Source: Oligoflexia bacterium | Lineage (GTDB): Bacteria > Bdellovibrionota > Bacteriovoracia > Bacteriovoracales > Bacteriovoracaceae | Assembly: GCA_015231955.1 (NCBI GenBank) | Contig: JADGAN010000034.1 | Location: forward strand, 1-58,808 | DNA length: 58,808 bases | Direction: 5' to 3' | Shown here: in pieces, positions 35,698-44,309 of the stretch | Layout of the letters: each line of letters begins with the position of its first letter | How positions within the stretch are numbered: the stretch's first letter is position 1 | Made by a program: the position numbers and the translations under genes | Notes under the pieces: generated by a model | What the model saw: the letters and a program-made list of their open reading frames with translations, nothing else | Told to the model about the DNA's origin: nothing | Database searches by the model: none

Positions 35698-35981
35698 ACC
35701 CATTACAGAATCATCTTAGAGCGTTGACAGCACATTCACCTGATCATTTCATGGCACCAATCCTATTCAAACCTCCCACGACCCAAAGGTGCCTGCACAC
35801 CTTTATTGATTCTCCTGGTAAACGAAAGTATGCAGGCAACCTTGTGACTGGCACTTCGAGTCTTAAAAGACGGCCTGCAACTCCTCTGTACACATGATAT
35901 TATTGTCTGAAGATTGTGATTAGCAGGAGTATTTACTTTGGTTTTAGCAGCACTGACAGCAGAATATCTCTCTAAGAGCAG
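35698..35981. other. Intergenic stretch without a clear gene
   Basis: This part of the 356-bp gap between the ATPase and nucleotidyltransferase genes holds no frame with a ribosome site or a recognisable product. A TTGACA lies near 35727, but no good -10 box follows at the right distance. It may be degenerate sequence belonging to the island. Confidence 0.3.
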
Positions 35982-36341
35982 TTGAAAGAGCTGATCGACA
36001 AACTATTAGATAAAATCATGGAGCGTCAGCACAACACGCAATTCAGTAACAACAATTTAGCACAGGTCATCCTTTTTGGGTCTGCAGCTCGTAATGAAGC
36101 AACCATCTATTCCGATCTCGATGTCGTAATCGTTGTCGATAAGCAGGAGCACATTCGCCCTGCCATGCGAATGCTTGGAGGCATCTCAGGAGAAATCAAT
36201 TGGCCACTCGATCTTTTGGTCGTTGATTTAGAGCAGTTCGATCGTAAAAAAGTTATTGGTGGTGTTTTTCACGATGCAAATACACATGGAATTGTACTTT
36301 TTGATCGTGCTGCTACCAAAAATGATTCATCCAAATCCTAA
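35982..36341 (+). CDS. MNT-type minimal nucleotidyltransferase
   Basis: 119 residues from a TTG; an ATG at 36018 is the alternative and neither has a strong ribosome site. The nucleotidyltransferase signature is ILFGSAARNEATIYSDLDVVIV, with the metal-binding Asp pair, and a third Asp in WPLDLLVV. Such proteins are usually the antitoxin half of HEPN-MNT toxin-antitoxin pairs, where they modify the HEPN RNase. No HEPN gene is adjacent: the following sequence is a fur remnant. It may be an orphan or a degraded pair. Confidence 0.75.
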   Translation: MKELIDKLLDKIMERQHNTQFSNNNLAQVILFGSAARNEATIYSDLDVVIVVDKQEHIRPAMRMLGGISGEINWPLDLLVVDLEQFDRKKVIGGVFHDANTHGIVLFDRAATKNDSSKS

Positions 36342-36348
36342 CTACTAA

Positions 36349-36504
36349 CTGCCAACCATAAAGTGTGGGCATTTAGAAGAGTTTACAGATTCTAGGATAC
36401 AAGCAATCGAACAAAGCTTAGCGAAACGCTATAAATTTACAATATCCGATAGCAAAATGGAGGTTCAAGGAGTTTGTTCCAATTGTAACCTTAGGAAAAA
36501 CTAG
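36349..36504 (+). pseudogene. 3' remnant of a Fur-family regulator gene
   Basis: The plus strand reads LPTIKCGHLEEFTDSRI, continues with an amphipathic stretch and KFTISDSKMEVQGVCSNCN, then stops at 36502. This is the C-terminal dimerisation and metal-binding half of a Fur/PerR-type protein: CGH..EF, the KF.I....EVQG segment, and the CxxC pair. There is no start codon or N-terminal DNA-binding domain; an in-frame stop at 36346 cuts it off just after the nucleotidyltransferase gene. It is a truncated relic, probably created by insertion or deletion in this island. Confidence 0.75.
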
Positions 36505-36524
36505 CAGGCGATGAGGCCCAGAAA

Positions 36525-37652
36525 TTAACGATATTTCAGTAAGTAATAGTAGAGTAACGGGTTCTCTAGATGATATCCATCCTGCTCTTTTAAGAGAAAA
36601 GATTGATCATGCATCTTTTTGAAAATCTTTAAGACAGTTGCATGCGAGTTTGAAACTTTTTTCAAAAACAGCTTACTAGAAGGTTCTAACACAGGTCCAG
36701 CTTTGGCAACCGCCACTAAAATACTCTCTTCATTCTTATTCAGACCAGCAAGCATCTCTTCAAAGCGGCCACGCTTTTCCTCAATAACCGCTGCAATTGC
36801 TACCTTTACCATTTCAGCATCGATTTCTTGATGGCCGTAACGATCAAAAAGGTGCCGACAAATAATGTTGATCGGTTCAGGAATTCTAAATAAAAGGTCT
36901 TGCAAGACACGAGCATTCTCCAAGGAAATTTTTAATTTTTTCTGATGAAACCGCTCGTCAATATAGTGATGATACTCTTCATAGGCAATCTCTCTAAATT
37001 CAATATCCACTCCAAAATCAGCAAAGGGGGCATTACTTTTCGCAAACATTTGGGCCAAGATATGTTTTTTAGAACCCATTAGTATGATGGAAGATTTTGA
37101 AAATTCTTGTAGCGAGTTCCTTAATAGGCCCTCGGCCTCTGCCACAAAGGAGATGTCTTGAAATTCATCAAAAACCAGTAGAACACTCTTTTTGGGAGTG
37201 ATCTCTTTTTTGATTGTGCTTAAAATACTCTGGAAAAAATAGGGATCATCACTCTTACTCGCTTTAATTTCCAAACTAGGTGATCCAGAGAGCGGATCGA
37301 TCGTAATCGTTGGTCGCATACCTTTTAAAATTTGTGTAAAACTACTCATGGTTGCTTTAAGCGGAAAGGTTTGTGCAAAAGCTTCTGCAAAGGCAATCTT
37401 TATTCGCCTGCTAATAGACTCAAGATCCTTCACTTGCATTAAGTCAACAAATAGCACAAAGTGTTGCGGATGCTGCTTCTTAAACCAAGGAATAACCACG
37501 CTTTTCACCAGCGACGTCTTGCCCGTGTTTCTCTTTCCATAGATCACCATTTTTTCATGCCGCCTAACGCCTTGGAGAATTCGCTCTTTTTCTCGCTTAA
37601 GATTACAAATATCTTTTTCTTCTAAAAGGGTATCGTACAAGAATAGCTTCAT
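36525..37652 (-). CDS. AAA-type ATPase (archaeal ATPase family)
   Basis: 375 residues from the ATG at 37652, chosen for its upstream GAGGA. Walker A is YGKRNTGKTSLV, Walker B is LLVFDEFQD, and a sensor-like ILMGSKKH follows. The C-terminal part is winged-helix-like and ends LLYYYLLKYR. It is related in type, not closely, to the ATPase at 34147 and lacks an obvious nuclease domain. A strong inverted-repeat operator sits just upstream. Function unknown; such P-loop proteins occur in mobile and defence-type loci. Confidence 0.78.
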   Translation of the reverse strand: MKLFLYDTLLEEKDICNLKREKERILQGVRRHEKMVIYGKRNTGKTSLVKSVVIPWFKKQHPQHFVLFVDLMQVKDLESISRRIKIAFAEAFAQTFPLKATMSSFTQILKGMRPTITIDPLSGSPSLEIKASKSDDPYFFQSILSTIKKEITPKKSVLLVFDEFQDISFVAEAEGLLRNSLQEFSKSSIILMGSKKHILAQMFAKSNAPFADFGVDIEFREIAYEEYHHYIDERFHQKKLKISLENARVLQDLLFRIPEPINIICRHLFDRYGHQEIDAEMVKVAIAAVIEEKRGRFEEMLAGLNKNEESILVAVAKAGPVLEPSSKLFLKKVSNSHATVLKIFKKMHDQSFLLKEQDGYHLENPLLYYYLLKYR

Positions 37653-37670
37653 CGCTTTTTCCTCTGATGC

Positions 37671-37713
37671 TTTTAATGATAGCAACACTATGATAGCACT
37701 ACTATCATTAAAA
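37671..37713. promoter_or_regulatory. Operator-like inverted repeat upstream of ATPase
   Basis: TTTTAATGATAG (37671-37682) and CTATCATTAAAA (37702-37713) are perfect 12-bp arms. An additional direct ATGATAG lies between them at 37690-37696. The array is 18 bp upstream of the chosen ATPase start, a typical place for an autoregulatory operator. Confidence 0.65.
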
Positions 37714-37743
37714 CCACATACAAATCAATACATCGCCATTTGT

Positions 37744-39000
37744 TTATAGGTAGTCTTCACTGAGGTCAATACCAGGACGTAGTAGTTTTTCGAAGGGATG
37801 GATGGCACGCTCGAAAATGCCTTGAGCGTAAGCAATCGCCATTCCATAGTTGGTGATGGGGATGTTAGCGGCGATGGCCAGGGAGAGGCGATTTAAAATT
37901 TGTCGCCTCGTCAGCATGCAGCCCCCACACTGAATGACTAAAGCGTATTCGTGGATGGGACGAGTAAGAGTATCGAGTCCGCTCACCACATCAAACTGTA
38001 AACGCTTGCCTGTAAAATTGGAGAGCCACCTAGGAATTTTCACCCGCCCAATATCGTCTCCACTGATATGGTGAGAACACGACTCTAAGATTAAAACATT
38101 GTCGTGCTCTTTTAGTTGCTTAATGCTCTTGGTGCCTTGAATATAGCGCTCAAAATCGCCTTTTAAGCGCGCAAAGAGAATACTAAAACTTGTAAGTGAA
38201 ATCTCGGGAGGGATAACGGAGGCAACTTTCAGAAACACCTGGCTATCGGTGATCACTATTTTAGGACGGAGATCGTAACTTAATCGTTTCCAAAAATTAT
38301 CCAGCTCTCGCTCCTTCATCATGTAGATGATCCCTTCATTATCGAGGATATCACGAATGGTTTGCACTTGCGGTAAGATGATTCTTCCGCGAGGGGCCTC
38401 AGCATCGATAGGGGTCACCAAGAGCACCGACTCTCCATAGGAGATAAGATCACTTAAGATCGAAGGATTATTTAACGCCTGTTCGGGAATTTTCGATTTC
38501 ATGATCGAGATGAGATTTTTAATCTCTGCTTCACTGCTGGTAAGGGAAGAAAAATCGTAAACGGGAACGTGGTAGCTTTCAGTTAATTTTTGTGAAAAAT
38601 TTTCAGAGATTTTTTGCAGGTCCGATTTATGGTGAATAAATAGGAAAGGGGTTTCTAAGATATTTAACTCTTTAATTAAACTCTCCTCTTCGCTGCTAAT
38701 GGTGTTAGCGCAAAGGAGAATAATCGCGAGATCAACTCGTCCTAAAACCTCTTTGGACGCTTGTACGCGCTTATGGCCAATGCCACCTCCCCCTCCACTC
38801 TCATCATCAATGCCCGCAGTATCGATAAACACCACAGGACCAAGATCTCCCATCTCCATACTTTTTATCACCGGATCGGTAGTGGTACCTTTTACTTCAC
38901 TGACGATGGAGACTTGTTGTGCTGTAAGCTTATTCAGAAAGGAGCTTTTGCCACTATTTGTTTTACCAAAAATTCCAATATGCGGACGAATGCTTCTCAT
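37744..39000 (-). CDS. hydF: [FeFe] hydrogenase maturation GTPase HydF
   Basis: 418 residues. The GTPase domain (1-165) has GIFGKTNSGKSS (G1), a Thr-rich switch EVKGTTTDPV (G2), IDTAGIDD (G3) and HHKSDL (G4). A dimerisation domain follows, then a [4Fe-4S] domain with ESCSHH and QCGGCM. The usual HCGGC is QCGGC here, so the fourth, non-Cys ligand may differ. HydF is the scaffold that carries the 2Fe precursor to HydA. It overlaps the aspA stop by four bases (ATGA), so translation is coupled. Confidence 0.95.
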   Translation of the reverse strand: MRSIRPHIGIFGKTNSGKSSFLNKLTAQQVSIVSEVKGTTTDPVIKSMEMGDLGPVVFIDTAGIDDESGGGGGIGHKRVQASKEVLGRVDLAIILLCANTISSEEESLIKELNILETPFLFIHHKSDLQKISENFSQKLTESYHVPVYDFSSLTSSEAEIKNLISIMKSKIPEQALNNPSILSDLISYGESVLLVTPIDAEAPRGRIILPQVQTIRDILDNEGIIYMMKERELDNFWKRLSYDLRPKIVITDSQVFLKVASVIPPEISLTSFSILFARLKGDFERYIQGTKSIKQLKEHDNVLILESCSHHISGDDIGRVKIPRWLSNFTGKRLQFDVVSGLDTLTRPIHEYALVIQCGGCMLTRRQILNRLSLAIAANIPITNYGMAIAYAQGIFERAIHPFEKLLRPGIDLSEDYL

Positions 39001-40442
39001 AAAATTTCTTCCACGCTAAAACCCAATTTTAAAATATTTTCACTCTTTAAAATATTTTGTAACTTCTCTTCAGGAATTAAGTTTAAAGTACGATTGGCGG
39101 TAATGATATCAACTTTTTTGTCCTTCATCTCTTTGGCAAGCACTGACGCTTTTTTATGGCCAATATAGGGAACCACCAGTGTAACAATCGTCGGACGTAG
39201 CAAAATATTGCTATCACTCTTTTCCTTAGAGATCACCAGTGTGGGTATTAAATTTTCTCGAAGAGAGCGACTAATGGCAATCAACACCTCCAGCGACTCA
39301 ATAAAGGCCACTCCAATAGAGGGAAGATAAGGATTTAAATCCAAACTTCCTTGAGCACAAAGAGCTGTGATTAGTTGATCATTAGCATAGATCTTGTGAG
39401 CAAGAGAGATGGCATACTCTGAAATCACCGGGTTCACCTTTGTCGGCATAATGGAGCTTCCCAGCTGGCAAGGAGCAATTTTAAGCGTATGCTCATAGTA
39501 GAGGTCACTCGATAAGAGGCGTAGATCAGAGGCCATTTTTTCAATGTTCACCGCATACGCTTTTAAGATCGCATGCGACTCCACCAAAGCATCCAAGTTA
39601 GCGGTAGCATCTTGCAAATTTTCTGCTCGCGCTAAAGGGAAGGGTAGAAAAGTTTGTAAAAAATTAATCGCCTCAAACACAAAAAAACGAGGAACACCAA
39701 CCGCAGTACCAATAGCACTACCCCCAAGATTACAAACTTTTAAACGCTCAAAGCATTTGGAGATGCGCCACCAATCGCGAGAAAAGGCCTCTTGATAGGT
39801 GCTAAAGAGGCGACCAAAAGTTGTAGGTACCGCCTCTTGCCACTCGGTTGCACCCATACGAAGAGTATAGCGATACTCTTTTTCCTTGGCCTCAATCTCT
39901 TGTCGTAAAAGCTGTACCTCCTGCTCTAAGTTTTTAAGCTGCAATAAAATCGCAATCCTTAGTGCGGTTGGAACAACATCATTAGTAGATTGAAAGATAT
40001 TACAATTTTCTAAAGGATCGATAATACCGTAATCGCCGCAAGCACGCCCTAAAATACGCAAAGTACGATTAGCAATAATCTCATTCACATTCATATTAAT
40101 GCTGGTACCAGCGCCACCGCTAATTGCCGGTACAATGAAGTGCTCAAAGTGTTCTCCTTGCCACACCTCCCAACTTGCCTGCAATAATGCCCATACCTCT
40201 TTTTCCGCCATCACTCGAAAGGGCAAGGTCTTATGAGAGCCATACTTTTCATAAATCTTCTTCATGAATTTCTCATAAGTTTTATAGTAGACGTGTTTTA
40301 CTAGGCCCACACTACGATACCAATCGAGCGGAAAGGGCCTTGCCCAAGGAAAATTTTTTCGTGCACGAAAGGAGTTGATTCCATAGAGTGCATGTTGATC
40401 AATCTCCACACTCCCAATAAAATCACTCTCAACTCTCTTCAT
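38997..40442 (-). CDS. aspA: Aspartate ammonia-lyase
   Basis: 481 residues of the fumarase/aspartase superfamily. It has GAGTSINMNVNEIIANR, QSTNDVVPTALRIA and the SS-loop signature GSSIMPTKVNPV; the residue after MP is Thr where Gly or Ala is usual. It converts aspartate to fumarate and ammonia. It lies between hydG (39 bp) and hydF (overlapping), an arrangement seen in other hyd maturation clusters, which implies a supporting role in H-cluster synthesis or nitrogen supply. Argininosuccinate lyase and fumarase are less likely from the loop sequence. Confidence 0.88.
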   Translation of the reverse strand: MKRVESDFIGSVEIDQHALYGINSFRARKNFPWARPFPLDWYRSVGLVKHVYYKTYEKFMKKIYEKYGSHKTLPFRVMAEKEVWALLQASWEVWQGEHFEHFIVPAISGGAGTSINMNVNEIIANRTLRILGRACGDYGIIDPLENCNIFQSTNDVVPTALRIAILLQLKNLEQEVQLLRQEIEAKEKEYRYTLRMGATEWQEAVPTTFGRLFSTYQEAFSRDWWRISKCFERLKVCNLGGSAIGTAVGVPRFFVFEAINFLQTFLPFPLARAENLQDATANLDALVESHAILKAYAVNIEKMASDLRLLSSDLYYEHTLKIAPCQLGSSIMPTKVNPVISEYAISLAHKIYANDQLITALCAQGSLDLNPYLPSIGVAFIESLEVLIAISRSLRENLIPTLVISKEKSDSNILLRPTIVTLVVPYIGHKKASVLAKEMKDKKVDIITANRTLNLIPEEKLQNILKSENILKLGFSVEEIL

Positions 40443-40481
40443 AGGCCCATCCTCCTAACTCACTAGCTAACGAAAAAAACC

Positions 40482-41927
40482 TCACCAATAGATGTCACGA
40501 TTGCCGTTTGCAATCTTTACCAGCTCACTTTGAATATTTTGTACAAGTGCTGGATTTGCTATTTTCTCTTTTAAAATTTTTTCAATGAGACTTAGGCCGC
40601 TCATAAAAAGTTCACTTCCTCTGGGAGCAAAATCGTAAAGGTATTCGGCAAAAGTAAAGAGGGCATTGGGCATACAATGCTCTTTAATTGCACCAGGTTT
40701 GGCAAGATCCATAAAATCCGCCCCCACTCTTCCTAAGCGATAGCAGCCCGTACAAAAGGAGGGGATATACCCTAAGTGAACCATATCCAAAATCACTTCT
40801 GCAAGCTCCCGATGATCCCCAAGCGAAAATTGCTCTTCACAAAAATGGTTGCCAGGAGAGGCAGATCCATAACCGCCTGGATTAGTCTTAGAGCCCGCAG
40901 AGATTTGAGAGATACCCAAGGCAAAAGCATCACGCCTCATCTGTGCACTCTCGCGCGTACTTAAGATGATTCCCGTATAAGGGACTGCCAATCTCAAAAC
41001 TGCTATAATCTTTTTAAAATCGCTATCGCTTACCTCATACGGAGGCCTTTCACTAAGCTTAGAGTTGTGAGCAGGTTCAATTCTTGGAACAGAGATAGTG
41101 TGCGGGCCTACACCAAACTCTGCCTCTAAATGCCTCACATGCGCTAGCATCGCCAACATCTCGTAGCGCCAATCATAAAGTCCAAAGAGCACGCCAATGC
41201 CCACATCGTGCAGTCCTGCGTGAAGTGCCCTATCCATCGTTTGCAAACGAAAATCGTAGTTGGCCTTTGCTCCTTTGAGGTGCAACTTGCGATAACTCTC
41301 TTGATGGTAGGTCTCTTGAAAAAGCTGGTAGGTGCCAATGGGGTACTTTGCTAAAAGTTTAAACTCTTCCTCTTGTAAAGGAGCAATATTTACATTAATC
41401 CGCCGAATATTTCCCTTCGCCTCTTTTTGTGCATAGATGGTTTCAATCGAGCGAAAGATATAGTTTAGGCCCTCTTGACCATAGGACTCTCCCGTCACCA
41501 GGAGAATACGCTTATGCCCTTGTGCAATCAGCGTTTGCGTCTCTTTTGCAATCTCCTCTTGATTCAAGGCCACACGATGCAGCTGCTTATTGCTACTGCG
41601 AAAAGCACAGTAGAGGCACTCGTTATTACAAAGATTGGAGATATACATAGGTGCAAATAGCACTAAGCGGTTTCCGTAAATCTCCTCTTTCACAAAGCTT
41701 GCTGTGTGATAGAGCTGCTGCAAAAGTTCCACTTCACTCTCACCAATCTGCAAGAGCGCTAATACCTCGCTATCCTCTAAACCCCGTAGCTCTCGTGCTT
41801 TGGTCAAAATTTCTGTAACTCTGCTTTTGTCACTCTTCTCAGCTAAAAGCTTATTCATCTCTTGAGAAATTTTCTTAAAATCGATGATCATTTTTTTTGT
41901 ACTCATAAAATCACTCACTTGTAGCAT
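40482..41927 (-). CDS. hydG: [FeFe] hydrogenase maturase HydG, radical-SAM tyrosine lyase
   Basis: 481 residues. The radical-SAM cluster motif is C100-NNE-C104-LY-C107. The C-terminal auxiliary cluster is FCTGCYRLG followed by EHCMPN. HydG cleaves tyrosine to make the CO and CN ligands of the H-cluster. First gene of the minus-strand operon hydG-aspA-hydF, converging on the hydrogenase operon. The start is uncertain: ATG codons at 41927 and 41906 are both possible, neither with a strong ribosome site. hydE, the third maturase, is not in the window. Confidence 0.95.
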   Translation of the reverse strand: MLQVSDFMSTKKMIIDFKKISQEMNKLLAEKSDKSRVTEILTKARELRGLEDSEVLALLQIGESEVELLQQLYHTASFVKEEIYGNRLVLFAPMYISNLCNNECLYCAFRSSNKQLHRVALNQEEIAKETQTLIAQGHKRILLVTGESYGQEGLNYIFRSIETIYAQKEAKGNIRRINVNIAPLQEEEFKLLAKYPIGTYQLFQETYHQESYRKLHLKGAKANYDFRLQTMDRALHAGLHDVGIGVLFGLYDWRYEMLAMLAHVRHLEAEFGVGPHTISVPRIEPAHNSKLSERPPYEVSDSDFKKIIAVLRLAVPYTGIILSTRESAQMRRDAFALGISQISAGSKTNPGGYGSASPGNHFCEEQFSLGDHRELAEVILDMVHLGYIPSFCTGCYRLGRVGADFMDLAKPGAIKEHCMPNALFTFAEYLYDFAPRGSELFMSGLSLIEKILKEKIANPALVQNIQSELVKIANGNRDIYW

Positions 41928-41978
41928 GGACTGATCAACTGATCATACACCCTCCCTATCGTCTTTTCACGCAAGATA

Positions 41979-42003
41979 GTTGAGCAATTTTATTATGCTC
42001 AAC
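41979..42003. promoter_or_regulatory. Inverted repeat between hydG and metalloprotease genes
   Basis: GTTGAGCA (41979-41986) and TGCTCAAC (41996-42003), perfect 8-bp arms with a 9-bp AT spacer, in the divergent intergenic region. It could be an operator for either gene. It does not resemble the Rex consensus. Confidence 0.45.
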
Positions 42004-42082
42004 AAATTTTATTGAATGTTTAAGCGTTTTTACAAAAGACCGAAGAGCAGTGCGATCAAAACATCTTCTTTAAGGGAAATAT

Positions 42083-42937
42083 ATGCTCCGACTACCACGA
42101 TCCTTAACCATTATACTATCCCACTGCTTACTCTTCTGCTTCTTTGTTAGTTGTGGAAACAAGTCTCAACAATTACAAACAGCACTTAGTGAAAATATGA
42201 GTAATAAAAACGGTCAATCAGGCAGCGGTGGCGGCAACGGCAGCGCCAGTAATGCTCCAGTTGTGCGCTGGAATGCGAACGCCTTTCCTTTGAACATTGC
42301 CATCTCCGATAACTTTACCCCAGAGGAGAGTGCGGCCGCAGAAGAGGTATCCCAAGAGTGGGAACAAGCATTTGATGACTATCACCACCTCTTTCGCTTC
42401 TCCCCTTACGCTCCCACGCCCAGCGGGTATAATAAGTTTAGCGACTTTCGTGATGGGGTGATGGGTATCTACAAAAATGATCGCTGGTTCCCTTCCCAAT
42501 ACGCCGATGCCTTGGCGATTACACAATTTTTTGGCCACCGGATCAATCCAGGGAGAGAAGATGAGTATATCGAACTTGACCACGCCGATATTATTCTTAA
42601 TGCTCGCTACTTCTCCTTCACGCTCGACACAGAATATCCCGTTTACAATCGCTACGATTTAAAAACGGTTGTGTTACACGAGATGGGCCACCTCTTGGGA
42701 TTACCCCATAGTGAAGATAATACCACCATCATGGCGCCTTCTATTACCTACTCCACCGTAAGGAACACTCTCTCAAGTAAAGATCGTTACAACCTTCAGA
42801 AAAATTATCCTGCACTCAGTGTAAAAAGTTTTGATGTGGAGGCCACTAGTGAAGAGTACCTTGACAATAGTGAGCGCATTGTTGGCGAGGAGGTAACAGG
42901 AGTGATTGAGTTTCACGAGAAGGATTACCCTCACTAA
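42083..42937 (+). CDS. Matrixin-like zinc metalloprotease lipoprotein
   Basis: 284 residues. The signal sequence ends in FFVSC, a lipobox (Cys24), followed by a Gly/Ser/Asn linker. The zinc site is HEMGHLLGLPH (HExxHxxGxxH), with a downstream Met-turn in TTIMAPSI, the metzincin/matrixin layout of M10-type proteases. AAGGGAAA precedes the ATG. It is the second lipid-anchored protease of the window after the S8 protein. It ends 25 bp before the convergent DNA methyltransferase. Confidence 0.88.
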   Translation: MLRLPRSLTIILSHCLLFCFFVSCGNKSQQLQTALSENMSNKNGQSGSGGGNGSASNAPVVRWNANAFPLNIAISDNFTPEESAAAEEVSQEWEQAFDDYHHLFRFSPYAPTPSGYNKFSDFRDGVMGIYKNDRWFPSQYADALAITQFFGHRINPGREDEYIELDHADIILNARYFSFTLDTEYPVYNRYDLKTVVLHEMGHLLGLPHSEDNTTIMAPSITYSTVRNTLSSKDRYNLQKNYPALSVKSFDVEATSEEYLDNSERIVGEEVTGVIEFHEKDYPH

Positions 42938-42962
42938 AACAGTGCGATGTTAGGGCCTGTGC

Positions 42963-44210
42963 TTATTTTTCCTTGCAAAAAACTCTGCGTTTTTGTTTTC
43001 TCTCACTATAGATAAATGCTTTAGCACGAACATCGGCGACTACGCTTTCTGTGGTAGAAGGTGCTATATGCCCTTTAAGCAAGCGAGCTTCCGCACCCAC
43101 TCCACCAGAGAGCGCTCTCACAATCTCCGCACCGATGGCCTTGGCCATCAGAGGAGGAACTGCGTTCCCTATTTGTCTCATGATAGATCGCCTGTTTCCT
43201 TTGAAGATGTAGTTTGGAGGAAAACTTTGCAATACAGAGAACTCACGCACACTTAAAGGACGACACTCGGTGGGATGGTAATAGTGGTGGTTCATGGTAT
43301 TGATGGTAGGAGAGGGTTTGTTACGACTTAAACGATGATAATGGTTTTCACGCAAACGATTCTCTCGTAAATTTTTCCAATCCACTTTTAAGCGCAACTC
43401 TTTAGGGAGATACCTCTCTTCATCCTCTTGGTAGCGAATACAGGCACCCTCGGGAATATGTTTTAAACGAGAGCGGTCAATCTCTTTAGTAATCTTCAGC
43501 TTTTTTACATCGTGAAGCTCGTCTTTAATGTTAGTTCCTGCAACATAACTCTCTAATTCGAGGAGGGCCCCTCCTAATGTTTTAGGAGGAATGTAAAGAC
43601 TATTGTGATAGGTATCACAGGTAGGAGCAGGAAAAGCGAAGTGAAACTCCTTCTTGCAAGCAACAATGAGGGTACGCTTCCTCTTCTGAGGCACACCATA
43701 GTGTTGTGACTCTAGCACACGAATATGCAACTTATACCCAATTTGATCAAACGACTGCGCAATCGCATCCACCACAAATTGGTTTTTCTTAGCGACCAAA
43801 CCGGTGACATTTTCAAAGAGCACAAAGGAGGGCCTGACAATCTCTACCATACGAATGAAATGGCGAAAGAGGGTATTTTTTTGATCGTTAGGATCACCCT
43901 TTCCGATGGTGGAAAAACCTTGGCAAGGAGGACCCCCTGCAATTAAATGAATCTTCTTATCCCCGATATATTTTTTAAGCTTCTCTTCATTTAAAAACTC
44001 AATAGGTTCACAAAGGGCGACCGTTTCTGGATAATTGGCACGAATAGTATTGATACTCCCAACATCGGCATCGATAGAAAAAACATTTTTGAAGCCGGCC
44101 ATCTCGAGTCCTAATGACAACCCACCAGCACCACAAAAGAGATCTATACAATTGAATTGCGATGTAGACGCAGTAGACGTAGTAGACGCAGAAGACGCAG
44201 ACGTAGACAT
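42963..44210 (-). CDS. DNA (cytosine-5) methyltransferase
   Basis: 415 residues. Canonical C5-methylase motifs in order: I DLFCGAGGLSLGLEMAG, IV GGPPCQGFS with catalytic Cys, VI FENVTGL, VIII QKRKRTLI, and X QIGNAVPPLMAKAIG. The target-recognition region lies between VIII and X. There is no restriction endonuclease beside it, so it looks like an orphan regulatory or protective methylase. The N-terminal 16 residues are only Ser, Thr and Ala, encoded by a short tandem repeat. GGGGAG stands six bases before the ATG. Confidence 0.93.
   Translation of the reverse strand: MSTSASSASTTSTASTSQFNCIDLFCGAGGLSLGLEMAGFKNVFSIDADVGSINTIRANYPETVALCEPIEFLNEEKLKKYIGDKKIHLIAGGPPCQGFSTIGKGDPNDQKNTLFRHFIRMVEIVRPSFVLFENVTGLVAKKNQFVVDAIAQSFDQIGYKLHIRVLESQHYGVPQKRKRTLIVACKKEFHFAFPAPTCDTYHNSLYIPPKTLGGALLELESYVAGTNIKDELHDVKKLKITKEIDRSRLKHIPEGACIRYQEDEERYLPKELRLKVDWKNLRENRLRENHYHRLSRNKPSPTINTMNHHYYHPTECRPLSVREFSVLQSFPPNYIFKGNRRSIMRQIGNAVPPLMAKAIGAEIVRALSGGVGAEARLLKGHIAPSTTESVVADVRAKAFIYSERKQKRRVFCKEK
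44161..44209. repeat. Short tandem repeat (9-bp unit) at methylase N-terminus
   Basis: About five degenerate copies of GTAGACGCA lie at the start of the methylase gene. The unit is a multiple of three, so changes in number would lengthen or shorten the Ser/Thr/Ala tail without frameshift. Confidence 0.6.
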
Positions 44211-44309
44211 GAAGCACTCCCCTAATTCTTTATTGCCTTGCTATAGTCAATTATGTATGCGCTTTCTTATACCACGATCTGCTAGTAAAATTCTAGAAGC
44301 TTTCTCTCT

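Noticed and set aside
35649-35897. 82-codon frame on the plus strand
   Set aside because: It begins inside the operator array, has no ribosome site, and its composition is not protein-like.
41931-41946. ACTGATCA direct repeat upstream of hydG as an FNR site
   Set aside because: The half-sites are six bases apart, not four as in TTGAT-N4-ATCAA, so an FNR box is not supported.
41928-42082. Rex operator upstream of hydG
   Set aside because: Searched by eye for TTGTGAA-N4-TTCACAA variants; none found. Rex control of the maturase operon is not supported.
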